Assembly (NCBI RefSeq): GCF_003148805.1
Contig: NZ_QGGX01000006.1
Coordinates: forward strand, 1-64,000
Reading direction: 5' to 3'
DNA length: 64,000 nt
Source of the DNA: Aminobacter sp. AP02
GTDB taxonomy: Bacteria; Pseudomonadota; Alphaproteobacteria; Rhizobiales; Rhizobiaceae
The number at the start of each line of letters is the position of its first letter. Position 1 is the stretch's first letter. Below the pieces are notes generated by a model that did not search any database, had not been told where the DNA came from, and saw only the letters and a list, made by a program, of their open reading frames with translations. The translations under genes and the position numbers were made by a program. Below, in pieces: positions 44,036 to 53,028 of this stretch.

Positions 44036-44043
44036 TTAACCAT
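44036..44043. promoter_or_regulatory. CtrA half-site upstream of sciP
   Basis: A perfect TTAACCAT octamer in the divergent sciP-mnmA region, with a GACTC (GANTC) site 13 bases before it at 44019-44023. Confidence 0.5.
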
Positions 44044-44172
44044 CTGCCCTGTTGGCTGGTTTCGCGCCGAAAAAGGCGCATCGGCCCGGTGCGGGTGGTA
44101 CTGCGATGAGGCTTGACCTATATTGCAGCCATTGGCATGCAGCCGAACTTAAGACAGCGGAACGCAATCCCG

Positions 44173-45363
44173 ATGAACAGCCTGGACCTGCCCGGACGCC
44201 CCGAAGACACCCGCGTGGTTGTAGCCATGTCGGGTGGTGTCGATTCTTCAGTCGTGGCCGGCCTGCTGAAACAAGAGGGCTACGACGTCGTTGGCGTCAC
44301 GCTTCAGCTCTACGATCATGGGGCTGCCACCCACCGCGCCGGATCGTGCTGTGCCGGCCAGGACATCGCCGACGCCCGCCGCGTTTCCGAAACACTCGGC
44401 ATTCCCCATTACGTGCTCGACTATGAAGAGCGCTTCCGCAAGGCGGTCATCGATCCGTTCGCCGAAAGCTATGTCGCCGGCGAGACACCGATCCCCTGCG
44501 TGTCGTGCAACCAGACCGTCAAGTTTGCCGACCTGCTGGCCACCGCGCGCGAGCTCGGCGCCGATGCTCTCGCCACCGGCCACTACATCCGCTCCAAGCA
44601 GAACGGCGCCCACCGCGCGCTTTATCGCCCGGTCGACGCCGACCGCGACCAGAGCTACTTCCTTTTCGCCACCACGCAGGATCAGATCGACTATCTGCGC
44701 TTCCCCCTGGGCGGCATGTCCAAGCCCGATGTTCGCGCCGCTGCCGAGCGCATGGGCCTGACGGTCGCCGCCAAGCAGGACAGCCAGGACATCTGCTTTG
44801 TGCCGCAGGGCAAATATTCCGACATCATCGCCAAGCTCAGGCCGTCGGCCGCCAACCCCGGTGACATTGTCCATATTGACGGCCGCGTGCTCGGCCGCCA
44901 TGAAGGCATCCTGCGCTACACCATCGGCCAGCGCCGCGGCATTGGTATCGCTTCGGGCGAGCCGCTTTATGTCGTCCATATCGACGCCGAGCATGCGCGT
45001 GTCGTCGTCGGCCCGCGCGAGGCACTGGAGACACACAAGATCTTTCTGCGCGGCATGAACTGGCTGGGCGACGATGCCTTGTCAGGCGTGCCTGCAAGCG
45101 GCCTCGAACTCTACGCCAAGGTGCGCTCGTCGCGCCCGCCGCGTCCCGTCGTTTTGCATCATCGCGACGGCGCGACCTGGGTCGAGTTGGTCGACGGCGA
45201 GTCGGGCATAGCCCCCGGCCAGGCCTGCGTGCTGTATTCCGACGATGGCAATGAGGCGCGCGTCTTCGGCGGCGGCTTTATCGAGCGCTCCGAACGCCAC
45301 GCCGACGCCGAAGCGATGCTGTCGCGGCTGGCGGCAACGCCGGGACCGATAGCTGCGGAATAA
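44173..45363 (+). CDS. mnmA: tRNA-specific 2-thiouridylase MnmA
   Basis: Thiolates U34 of tRNA-Lys, Glu and Gln using sulfur from IscS or a relay. The 396 residues contain the PP-loop [18 protein letters not shown], the first catalytic Cys in [11 protein letters not shown] and the second in [12 protein letters not shown], and a C-terminal beta-barrel tRNA domain. ATG 44173 is preferred; in-frame ATGs at 44137 and 44113 are possible. The next gene follows after 10 bases and is probably co-transcribed. Confidence 0.95.
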   Translation: MNSLDLPGRPEDTRVVVAMSGGVDSSVVAGLLKQEGYDVVGVTLQLYDHGAATHRAGSCCAGQDIADARRVSETLGIPHYVLDYEERFRKAVIDPFAESYVAGETPIPCVSCNQTVKFADLLATARELGADALATGHYIRSKQNGAHRALYRPVDADRDQSYFLFATTQDQIDYLRFPLGGMSKPDVRAAAERMGLTVAAKQDSQDICFVPQGKYSDIIAKLRPSAANPGDIVHIDGRVLGRHEGILRYTIGQRRGIGIASGEPLYVVHIDAEHARVVVGPREALETHKIFLRGMNWLGDDALSGVPASGLELYAKVRSSRPPRPVVLHHRDGATWVELVDGESGIAPGQACVLYSDDGNEARVFGGGFIERSERHADAEAMLSRLAATPGPIAAE

Positions 45364-45373
45364 TCCCGTCACC

Positions 45374-45727
45374 ATGCTGGAAGCAGCCAAGCGCTGGGCG
45401 CGGCTCCTGAAGCGCGATGTCGTGGCGCTCTATCGTGCCGCGCGCAGCCCGCTGACGCCTTGGTACGCCCGGCTCGCCGCCGCGTGCGTCGCTGCATACG
45501 CACTGAGCCCGCTCGACCTCATCCCCGATTTCGTGCCCATTCTCGGCTATCTCGATGATCTTCTGATCGTGCCTCTGGGCATTTGGCTGGTTGTCCGCAT
45601 GATCCCGACCGAACTGATGGCCGGCTTCCGCGCCGAGGCGGCCGAAATTGTCACCAAGCCCCGGAGCCTGGCCGGCCTCGCCTTCGTTGTGGTGGTGTGG
45701 CTTGCCACCCTGGCCCTCGCCGGCTAG
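45374..45727 (+). CDS. YkvA/DUF1232 family membrane protein
   Basis: A 117-residue protein. It holds the DUF1232 signature ALSPLDLIPDFVPILGYLDD in its middle and a C-terminal membrane segment (LAFVVVVWLATLALAG). Function unknown. It is 10 bases downstream of mnmA, so it shares its transcript. Confidence 0.82.
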   Translation: MLEAAKRWARLLKRDVVALYRAARSPLTPWYARLAAACVAAYALSPLDLIPDFVPILGYLDDLLIVPLGIWLVVRMIPTELMAGFRAEAAEIVTKPRSLAGLAFVVVVWLATLALAG

Positions 45728-45762
45728 TGGCTTCTGGGACGATCCCAAGGGGAATAAGGCAG

Positions 45763-45800
45763 TAGGGCAGCCGCAACAGCCCCATTGCCCTATCCCCTTT
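45763..45800. terminator. Weak hairpin between convergent genes
   Basis: TAGGGCA (45763-45769) pairs with TGCCCTA (45786-45792) across a 16-base loop, followed by TCCCCTTT. It lies between the YkvA gene and the convergent oxidoreductase. Confidence 0.35.
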
Positions 45801-45804
45801 CAGC

Positions 45805-46758
45805 TCAATCGTGCGTTACCGTTCCCGCGGTCAGAATCCTGAGCACGCCGAGCGCTTCTTCAGCGCCCGTGCGCGGCTCTTCGCGCGTTTCGATGCAATG
45901 GATAAAATGCTCGAGCTCGCGCGTCAGCGGCATGGCATTTTCAAGCGGAATATAAGTCGGCTCGTTCATGGTCGACGTCCACTGCCCGCCATCTTGCCAT
46001 ACATTGTGGCGATAGACGGCCAGCTTGCGCTCCTGCGGCTCGACGTCGTCGAACACCGCCATGCCCTTGGTACCGACGACAGTCAGCCGGCGCTCACGAT
46101 AGGGATTGAGCCGCGAGGCGAACAAGTGCCCGCGCAGGCCGTTGGGGAAGCGCATGTGCAGATGGGCGAAATCGCTGAGGTGGTTGAGCACCGCAGCGCC
46201 CTCGCCGCGCACCTCGATGGGGGCGGTGCCGGTGATCGCCAGGATCATCGACAGATCGTGCGGGGCAAGATCCCACAGCGCGTCGTTTTCGGCATGGAAC
46301 TTGCCGAGGCCGAGGCGGTGCGAATGGATATAGCCCACATCGCCGAGTTCGCCCTTGTCGACAAGCGCCTTGAGGCCCTCGAACGCCGGATGGAAACGGA
46401 GCACATGGCCGGTCATGAAGACGCGGCCATTGTCGCGCGCAGCCTTAACGGCGCGCTCGGCGTCAGGCACGGTCAAAGCGATCGGCTTTTCCACCAGCAC
46501 GTCCTTGCCGGCCTCGACGGCACGAATCGCAAAATCGGCGTGGAACTGCGGCGGCAGCGCCATGACCACGGCATCGACGTCGTCGCGGGCAAAGAGTTCA
46601 TCAGGGGTGACGGCCAGGCAGCCCTGCTCGGCGGCAAAGCGCTCGGCACGAGCCGGATCGACATCGGAGACGGTATGAAGGGCACCAAGCGACTTCAGGG
46701 TGCGGATGTGATTGCCGCCCCAATATCCGCATCCAAGGACTGCAATACGCGGTTTCAT
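45805..46758 (-). CDS. Gfo/Idh/MocA-family oxidoreductase
   Basis: A 317-residue NAD(P)-dependent sugar dehydrogenase-like protein. The Rossmann fingerprint is VLGCGYWGGNHIR, followed by the EKPIAL motif with catalytic Lys and a C-terminal sheet domain containing DLAPHDLSMILAI. The N-terminus resembles the WbpB/WlbA branch, which oxidises UDP-sugars in surface polysaccharide synthesis, but no polysaccharide genes are adjacent. Substrate unknown. Confidence 0.85.
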   Translation of the reverse strand: MKPRIAVLGCGYWGGNHIRTLKSLGALHTVSDVDPARAERFAAEQGCLAVTPDELFARDDVDAVVMALPPQFHADFAIRAVEAGKDVLVEKPIALTVPDAERAVKAARDNGRVFMTGHVLRFHPAFEGLKALVDKGELGDVGYIHSHRLGLGKFHAENDALWDLAPHDLSMILAITGTAPIEVRGEGAAVLNHLSDFAHLHMRFPNGLRGHLFASRLNPYRERRLTVVGTKGMAVFDDVEPQERKLAVYRHNVWQDGGQWTSTMNEPTYIPLENAMPLTRELEHFIHCIETREEPRTGAEEALGVLRILTAGTVTHD

Positions 46759-47141
46759 CAGGCTCTTTCCTGGGGGAGTTTACGCGGCAGACATAATGGC
46801 CGCGCCTTGTGAACTCAACCCCGCGCGCTGCGCCAATATCGCCTAGCTCATATGCGTTGACGCGCTGGCGCAGCACCGAATCCGCTTGCGACGAATCCCA
46901 TGGCGAGGCCGCAAGCAGGGCGCGCGCGCTTCCATCATGGCCGGGTGTGGAAGAATGTTCCGCGAAATCCCGGCCGCAAAGGGTCGCGCAAATGACCTGC
47001 CGATACGTCTTGGGAATAATCCGAAATTGCCCGACGTGACTGCTTGACAGGCTCGTCATCCAGACATTATATCCGCCCGACCTTGGCGAACGCATCGATG
47101 CCTGCCTCTTGCGAGACAGTTTTTCGAGCCTTCTCCACCCT
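46759..47141. other. Intergenic region upstream of tRNA-Met
   Basis: These 383 bases hold no gene I can support; a 76-codon frame at 46809-47039 is Arg/Ser-rich with no family features. The left part must contain the promoter of the Gfo/Idh gene and the right part the tRNA promoter. Confidence 0.4.
47044..47073 (+). promoter_or_regulatory. Promoter of tRNA-Met
   Basis: TTGACA (47044-47049), 17-bp spacer, TTATAT (47067-47072), about 70 bases before the tRNA. Confidence 0.6.
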
Positions 47142-47218
47142 GGCGGGATAGCTCAGTTGGTTAGAGCACGGGAATCATAATCCTGGGGTCGGTGGTTCGA
47201 GTCCACTTCCCGCTACCA
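47142..47218 (+). tRNA. tRNA-Met (anticodon CAT)
   Basis: A 77-nt cloverleaf with encoded CCA. Acceptor stem GGCGGGA/TCCCGCT with a G-T first pair, D arm GCTCAGTTGGTTAGAGC, anticodon stem CGGGA/TCCTG around ATCATAA (anticodon CAT), T arm with GGTTCGAGTCC. It is read as elongator Met; tRNA-Ile with a lysidine-modified CAT cannot be fully excluded by eye. Pseudogene and accessory DNA follow directly. Confidence 0.9.
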
Positions 47219-47319
47219 CTCTCCTCTCAAATAAATCAGCAGCTTAGGCAGCATGAAAGCAGTGGAGCAACCGCCTTCATGTCGCGTCGCGTTGCAGTTG
47301 AGTTCCCTTGATTTCAAAG

Positions 47320-48210
47320 GATTGTCACTCGTGGGGCGCCCTGCCCCCGAAAGTCTCAACGACCGGCCGGTTTGGCCGCCGCAGATCGTGCCGCCGAAGG
47401 GTGCGCCGAACATCCTGTAATCATGACCGACGACGCGGGCTAGGGGGTAGCGGGGACCTTCGGCGGCGTCATTCCGACATCAGCGCTCGACCGTGTCGCG
47501 AAGATGGGGCTGCGCTACACGCAGTTCCATTCGACGGCATTGTGCTCGCCGACGCGCGCGGCACTCATAACCGGGCGCAACCATCATTCGGCCGGCTTCG
47601 GGGTGATTTCCGAGCAGGCGACGGGCTATCCCGGCTATGACTCCGTGTTTGGCGTGGACAATGCCACGACCTGCACCATCCTGAAGCAAAACGGCTACGC
47701 CACGTCGTGGTTTGGCAAAAACCACAACACGCCATCCTTCCAGTACATCTGTCCCGGGCCATTCGATCAATGGCCGTCCGACATGGGTTTCGATTATTTC
47801 TACAGCTTCATGGTGGCGACTCCAACCAGTGCCAGCCTTACCCCTTCCAGGACCACACCCAGATTTCCCCGTGGGTTGGCAAACCCGGCTACAATCTGAT
47901 CACCGACGAGGCCGACAACGCGATCGACCCATCAGGCAGTTGAACGCGTCAGCGCCGGACAAGCCGTTCTTTATCTATTTCGCGCCCGGTGCCACCCATG
48001 CACCGCACCATGCGACGCCCGAATGGATTGCCAAGTTCAAAGGCAAGTTCGACATGGGCTGGAACGCGATGCGCGACCAGATTTTCGCCAACCAGAAGCG
48101 CCTTGGCGTCATTCCCGAGACTACGCAACTTACCGAATGGCCGGACGACTTATCAGGTGCCGTTCGCCTTTACCGGAACGATCGACAAGCTGACGGTGAA
48201 ATTGAACTGA
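47320..48210 (+). pseudogene. Arylsulfatase pseudogene
   Basis: Remnant of a type I sulfatase in at least three frames. Readable parts: PPKGAPNIL then, after a frameshift and a TAG, TFGGVIPTSALDRVAKMGLR; CSPTRAALITGRNHHSAGFG (sulfatase signature, formylglycine Cys) in the frame from 47504; a shift near 47815 into PWVGKPGYNLITDEADNAID; another near 47940 into DKPFFIYFAPGATHAPHHATP. A large internal deletion near 48145 joins TEWPDD to the C-terminal YQVPFAFTGTIDKLTVKLN. The N-terminus, much of the metal site and roughly half the protein are missing. Coordinates are approximate. Confidence 0.85.
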
Positions 48211-48422
48211 GCCTGGAGCCGGACCGGCCCGCTTGTAGCGACAAGCGGACCGGTTCGCGGAATGTCGCCTCGTTACTCTGCCTGCCCGCTGCGCACACGT
48301 GTCCAGACCAACCTCTGCCCTACAGCCGCGGCGCCACGTTTTTGCAACCGAGTGCAGTTGGCGATTGCTCCGGACCATTCTTTGCAATATTCGTCTGCTG
48401 GGCTTGAGGGGGAATAATCGAC
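48211..48422. other. Gap between sulfatase remnant and autotransporter
   Basis: No gene or clear repeat is seen. GCTTGTAGCGACAAGC near 48230-48245 is a short palindrome that may be a leftover terminator. The autotransporter promoter should lie at the right end. Confidence 0.3.
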
Positions 48423-50264
48423 ATGGTTGGGCGGGGTACGCTGTTCATTGCAGCGACAGTTGCGCTGTTTTCGATTTCAGGTGTCGCGCAGGCGCAGACA
48501 TATGAAGTGATCGATACCCGTCCCGAGTGGAATGGGACCAGTTTCATTTCGTCATTCGGCGTGCCGAATACAGCGACCTACGGCCAAACCATCACTCCGA
48601 CCTCGGCACAGACCAGGCTGCATGAATTCACGTTCTATCTGTCTCACACATCTGCAACAGCGCCCCAGACGCAAGCCTTCGTCTACGAGTGGAACCCGTC
48701 GACAAATCGCATAGTGGGTTCGGCGCTCTACCAGTCGGATGTTTTCACCGCCCCTTCTGGCGCCGCCTACAGCCCCGTTACCATAACCACCGGGGGCGTT
48801 ACTCTGGTGGCCGGGACGCAGTATGTGGTGTTTCTCACGACTTCCACTGTCGCATCCCAAGCGAACGGCTCCTACAAATGGGGCGCGCTAACAACAAACT
48901 CTTATTACTCAGGTGGAAGGTTTGTATTTTTTAACAACTCCACCAACTTTTCGCAGCTATCATCATCAATGTGGTCCGAGATTCAGCAAGATCTCGCATT
49001 CCTGATGACTTTCGGGCTGGCTCGCCCCGACTATGGAACGCTGAACCAGAACCAGCAGGCAGCCGCCAATTCGCTTCTTTCTTACTTCGATGCGCATGAC
49101 ACACTTCCACCGGCATTTGCGGATCTCAGCGCGGAAGACCTGACGGTCATTTCCGGAGAGGTCGGGACAGCCGCAATCTCATCTGCCTTGCATTCATCCT
49201 ATATGTTCCTGGCACAGATCAGCGACCCGTTCGTAACGGGCTCTGGCAGCATACTGCCGGTTTCGCAGCAACCCGCGCCGCTCAACAGCTATTCGCCTGA
49301 CGCCACACAACTGTCCTCGCAGGTGGCGCTAGCCGCCCTTGGCGGGGACACGCCGAGCGCAGCAGAAGCCGCCAACAACGAACTCGCAAAAGCGGGCGTG
49401 AATTCGGCCGATGTGACCGGTCTTGGTTTCGAAACGCCCTGGCGCATGTGGGGTACGGCCTATGGTGGCGCACAGGACGTCAACGGAGACGCAGGCGTCG
49501 GCTCGTCGGACTTGACCACGCGCAGTTGGGGTCTCGCGACAGGGTTCGACCGTCAGCTGGACGGCGGCAAATTCGGCTTGGCGCTCGGAGGCGCCGGCTC
49601 GACCTTCTCTCTGGACAACGACTTGGGCTCCGGCCGCGCCGGGATATTCAATGCCGGCGTCTACGGTTCGAGCGCGTTCGGCCAGGCTTATGTTTCGGGC
49701 GCGGCCGCCTACGCCTATAATAGTGTCGACACCTCGCGCGCAGTAATGGGCAACGACTACGAGGCCGACTATGACGCCCACACGCTGTCAGGCCGCCTGG
49801 AAGCCGGATACCGCCACGAAACGTCCTTTGCAGCCATAACGCCGTATGGCGCGGTGCAGGGGGCGAGCTACTTCATGCCGGACTACTCCGAGACGTCCAA
49901 GGGCGGCAGTGCGCCCATGGCGCTGAACTACGAGGCGCACACCGAGTCCATCGTCCGCACCGAACTTGGCGCACGTCTGGAGCACCTCATCGCTACTGAA
50001 AGTGCCAGCATCAAATTGACCGGGCGCCTCGCATGGGCCTGGAATGCCGACACTGCACGCACAGTCACGGCTAGTTTCCAGAACCTCGGTGCGCCGAGCT
50101 TTACCGTGGATGGCGCAGAACCGGACCGCAACGCACTGCTTGTAGATGCTGGCGCCGAATTTGGCATCTCCGACAACATGTCGGCCAAAATATCCTTCAA
50201 TGGCGAGTTTTCCGGCAATGTTTCCGCATACGGGGCGGCCGCTTCATTGAGGTACAGCTGGTAG
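48423..50264 (+). CDS. Autotransporter (type Va) with short novel passenger
   Basis: A 613-residue outer-membrane protein. The signal peptide is residues 1-24 (ends VAQA). The passenger, ~25-200, is Thr/Ser/Tyr-rich and beta-stranded (jelly-roll-like, e.g. HEFTFYLSHTSATAPQTQAFVYEW); the linker ~205-300 holds the usual pre-barrel NQNQQAAANSLL and LSGEV-like ISGEVGTAAISSAL; the beta-barrel runs 339-613 and ends LRYSW with the terminal aromatic. The passenger has no recognisable enzyme motif. Its DNA is visibly AT-richer than the barrel-coding part, suggesting acquisition or recombination. Confidence 0.85.
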   Translation: MVGRGTLFIAATVALFSISGVAQAQTYEVIDTRPEWNGTSFISSFGVPNTATYGQTITPTSAQTRLHEFTFYLSHTSATAPQTQAFVYEWNPSTNRIVGSALYQSDVFTAPSGAAYSPVTITTGGVTLVAGTQYVVFLTTSTVASQANGSYKWGALTTNSYYSGGRFVFFNNSTNFSQLSSSMWSEIQQDLAFLMTFGLARPDYGTLNQNQQAAANSLLSYFDAHDTLPPAFADLSAEDLTVISGEVGTAAISSALHSSYMFLAQISDPFVTGSGSILPVSQQPAPLNSYSPDATQLSSQVALAALGGDTPSAAEAANNELAKAGVNSADVTGLGFETPWRMWGTAYGGAQDVNGDAGVGSSDLTTRSWGLATGFDRQLDGGKFGLALGGAGSTFSLDNDLGSGRAGIFNAGVYGSSAFGQAYVSGAAAYAYNSVDTSRAVMGNDYEADYDAHTLSGRLEAGYRHETSFAAITPYGAVQGASYFMPDYSETSKGGSAPMALNYEAHTESIVRTELGARLEHLIATESASIKLTGRLAWAWNADTARTVTASFQNLGAPSFTVDGAEPDRNALLVDAGAEFGISDNMSAKISFNGEFSGNVSAYGAAASLRYSW

Positions 50265-50450
50265 GCACGCCGCGCCGGGGGTATCTTCGACGTGGGACAG
50301 CGACTTGGCGGAGATCCGGCGCGATGCCGACTCCGGCGCCATTAGGCTGGCGACTAGCGCATCACCATTCGAGCAAATGACGCATCCTTGGGCAATTGCG
50401 CATTTCCACAAACCCTGCGAAACTGCTGGCACTGAGCAGAGGCGCGACGC

Positions 50451-51401
50451 ATGAATTCCCGGACAGAAAACGCAAGGCTCGACGAGGCCGCCCGCGCGGG
50501 ATGGCTCTATTACGTCGCAGGCAACACCCAGGACCAGATCGCAACGAAGCTTGGCGTGTCGCGCCAGAGCGCACAGCGCCTAGTGTCGCTTGCCATGTCC
50601 GAAGGCCTGATCAAGGTTCGCGTCGATCACCCGATCGCCAACTGCCTCGACCTTGCCGCGCGACTGCGCTCGCGCTTCGCGCTTGATTTGGTCGAGGTCA
50701 CGCCAAGCGATCCGGACTCGTCGTCGACGACGATCGGCATCGCTCAGGCCGCCGCGGCCGAGATCGAAAAATGGCTACGCTCTGCAGAACCGATCGTCAT
50801 GGCGATCGGTACTGGCCGTACGCTGAAGGCTGCGATCGAACAGCTGCCGCCGATGGAATGCCCGCACCACAAGGTGGTTTCGCTGACCGGCAACATCTCG
50901 CCGGATGGCTCGGCGGCGTTCTACAACGTCATCTTCAACATGGCAGATACGATCAAGGCGCGCAGCTTTCCCATGCCCTTGCCGGCCATCGCCTCTTCGC
51001 CGGAAGAGCGGAAAATGCTGCATAGCCAGCCGCTGATCCAGCCGACGCTGGCGCTGGCGGCGCAAGCCGACGTTACCTTCGTCGGCGTCGGCGACATGGG
51101 CCCCAAGGCGCCACTCTACGAAGACGGCTTCATCACCGAAGCCGAACTCAAAGCGCTGCAGAAGGCGGGTGCCGTCGGCGAGATCGTCGGTTGGGCCTTT
51201 GACCGCGACGGCCGGTTGATCGACGGCATCACCAACGATCGCGTCGCCTCCGCCCCCCTGCCCTCACGCGAACGCTCGCTGGTCGTGGCGCTCGCCATGG
51301 GCGAACGCAAGCTGCCGGGCATACTGGCCGCCATCACCCGCCGCCTCGTCAATGGCCTCATCACCGACGAGAGCACCGCAGCCGCCTTGCTGGCCGGCTG
51401 A
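50451..51401 (+). CDS. SorC/DeoR-family sugar-responsive regulator of the polyol operon
   Basis: A 316-residue regulator. The N-terminal HTH is AGNTQDQIATKLGVSRQSAQRLVSLAMSEGLIKV; the C-terminal sugar-phosphate-isomerase-like effector domain has AIGTGRTLKAAIEQLP, GNISPDGSAAFYNV and VGVGDMG. It directly precedes smoEFGK on the same strand with a promoter in between, and very likely controls that operon by binding a polyol or its phosphate. Confidence 0.9.
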   Translation: MNSRTENARLDEAARAGWLYYVAGNTQDQIATKLGVSRQSAQRLVSLAMSEGLIKVRVDHPIANCLDLAARLRSRFALDLVEVTPSDPDSSSTTIGIAQAAAAEIEKWLRSAEPIVMAIGTGRTLKAAIEQLPPMECPHHKVVSLTGNISPDGSAAFYNVIFNMADTIKARSFPMPLPAIASSPEERKMLHSQPLIQPTLALAAQADVTFVGVGDMGPKAPLYEDGFITEAELKALQKAGAVGEIVGWAFDRDGRLIDGITNDRVASAPLPSRERSLVVALAMGERKLPGILAAITRRLVNGLITDESTAAALLAG

Positions 51402-51552
51402 GCCAAATCCCCGACAATTTGGGCGGCAGCCGCCGTCCTGAATACTTGGCGCGTCCGCATCTGGGCGGCACGCGTGAACGCTCTAGTGTTCATATCCTGA
51501 GCATTCGGCGCATTCGTGGGCAGTCGCGGATCGCGCGTGCCCACATTCCAGC

Positions 51553-51580
51553 TTGACATAAATCAGATCAGATGAATAAT
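51553..51580 (+). promoter_or_regulatory. Promoter of smoE operon with overlapping direct repeat
   Basis: TTGACA (51553-51558), 16-bp spacer, AATAAT (51575-51580): a strong sigma70-type promoter. The spacer contains ATCAGATCAGAT, a tandem repeat well placed for a SorC operator. Confidence 0.65.
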
Positions 51581-51628
51581 TGCCCATAGCCGAGGCAAAT
51601 GCTCACCTTGGCCTTTGGGAGGAAATCG

Positions 51629-52939
51629 ATGAAACTAAACACGCTCTTCCTGGGCTTGTGCGGAGCGAGCGCGCTTGCGTTTGCCGCTCATGCCGAGACC
51701 ATCACCATCGCCACGGTCAACAATGGCGACATGGTCCGCATGCAGAAGCTGACGGACGACTTCACCGCCAAGAACCCCGACATCCAGCTCGAATGGGTCA
51801 CGCTCGAAGAGAATGTGCTGCGCGAGCGCGTCACCACCGACATCGCCACCAAGGGCGGCCAGTACGACGTGATGACGATCGGCACCTATGAGGTTCCGAT
51901 CTGGGCCAAGCAGCAGTGGCTGCTGCCCCTCGACGGTCTCGGCGCCGATTACGATACCGCCGACATCATTCCGGCAATCGCCGGCGGCCTTTCGGTAGAT
52001 GGCAAGCTCTATGCCGCACCGTTCTATGGCGAGAGCTCGTTCGTCATGTACCGCAAGGACCTTATGGAGAAGGCCGGGCTCACCATGCCCGATGCGCCGA
52101 CCTGGGATTTCATCGCCGACGCGGCGCGCAAGATGACCGACCGGGCTGCCGACATCAATGGCATCTGCTTGCGTGGCAAGGCCGGCTGGGGCGAGAACAT
52201 GGCCTTCCTGACCGCCATGTCCAACTCTTTCGGCGCGCGCTGGTTCGATGAGAAGTGGCAGCCCCAGTTCGACCAGCCGGAATGGAAGAAGACCCTCCAG
52301 TTCTATGTCGACCTGATGAAGGATGCCGGCCCGTCGGGCGCCTCCTCCAACGGCTTCAATGAGAACCTGGCGCTGTTCCAGCAGGGCAAGTGCGGCATGT
52401 GGATCGACGCCACCGTCGCTGCCTCCTTCGTCTCCAATCCAAAGGACTCGACGGTCGCCGACAAGGTCGGCTACGCCCTCGCTCCCGACACCGGTCTCGG
52501 CAAGCGTGGCAACTGGCTCTGGGCATGGTCGCTCGGCATTCCCGCCGGCACGCAGAAGGCCGAGGCAGCGCAGAAGTTCGTCTCCTGGGCGACCAGCAAG
52601 GCCTATCTCGAGCTCGTCGCCTCCAAGGAAGGCTGGGCCAATGTGCCGCCCGGCACACGCACCTCGCTCTACAACAACCCCGAGTACCAGAAGGCCGCGC
52701 CCTTCGCCAAGATGACACTCGACTCGATCAACTCGGCCGACCCGACCAAGCCCACCGTCAAGCCGGTGCCCTATGTCGGCGTCCAGTTCGTCGCCATTCC
52801 CGAGTTCCAGGGCCTGGGCACGACAGTTGGCCAGCTGTTCTCGGCGGCACTTGCCGGACAGTCGAGCGTCGACGACGCGCTTGCCGGTGCCCAGACCGCC
52901 GCTGTCCGCGAGATGACCCGTGCCGGCTACATAAAATAG
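51629..52939 (+). CDS. smoE: Polyol ABC transporter substrate-binding protein
   Basis: A 436-residue exported binding protein of the family 1 sugar type; signal peptide ~1-22 (ends AHA). The sequence TITIATVNNGDMVRMQKLTDDF and GTYEVPIWAKQQWL match SmoE/MtlE sorbitol-mannitol binding proteins. GGGAGGAAA precedes the ATG at 51629. A strong hairpin between it and smoF probably limits transcription of the permeases relative to this abundant protein. Confidence 0.92.
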   Translation: MKLNTLFLGLCGASALAFAAHAETITIATVNNGDMVRMQKLTDDFTAKNPDIQLEWVTLEENVLRERVTTDIATKGGQYDVMTIGTYEVPIWAKQQWLLPLDGLGADYDTADIIPAIAGGLSVDGKLYAAPFYGESSFVMYRKDLMEKAGLTMPDAPTWDFIADAARKMTDRAADINGICLRGKAGWGENMAFLTAMSNSFGARWFDEKWQPQFDQPEWKKTLQFYVDLMKDAGPSGASSNGFNENLALFQQGKCGMWIDATVAASFVSNPKDSTVADKVGYALAPDTGLGKRGNWLWAWSLGIPAGTQKAEAAQKFVSWATSKAYLELVASKEGWANVPPGTRTSLYNNPEYQKAAPFAKMTLDSINSADPTKPTVKPVPYVGVQFVAIPEFQGLGTTVGQLFSAALAGQSSVDDALAGAQTAAVREMTRAGYIK

Positions 52940-52956
52940 GCATCCTCCCGATGCCT

Positions 52957-52990
52957 GGCCGTCCGGTTTCCCAGTCCGGACGGCCCCTTT
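52957..52990 (+). terminator. Intercistronic hairpin between smoE and smoF
   Basis: GGCCGTCCGG (52957-52966) pairs with CCGGACGGCC (52976-52985), then CCTTT. A 10-bp perfect stem after the binding-protein gene is a common device for partial termination or mRNA 3' protection. Confidence 0.75.
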
Positions 52991-53028
52991 CCGCTCGAAA
53001 CATCTTCTGATCGAAGGCGGTGAAAGCC

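Noticed and set aside
46809-47039. 76-codon frame upstream of tRNA-Met
   Set aside because: No ribosome site, Arg/Ser-rich composition and no recognisable family.
47142-47218. Reading the CAT-anticodon tRNA as initiator tRNA
   Set aside because: The anticodon stem lacks the three consecutive G-C pairs in initiator arrangement, and the whole sequence looks like the elongator of related rhizobia.
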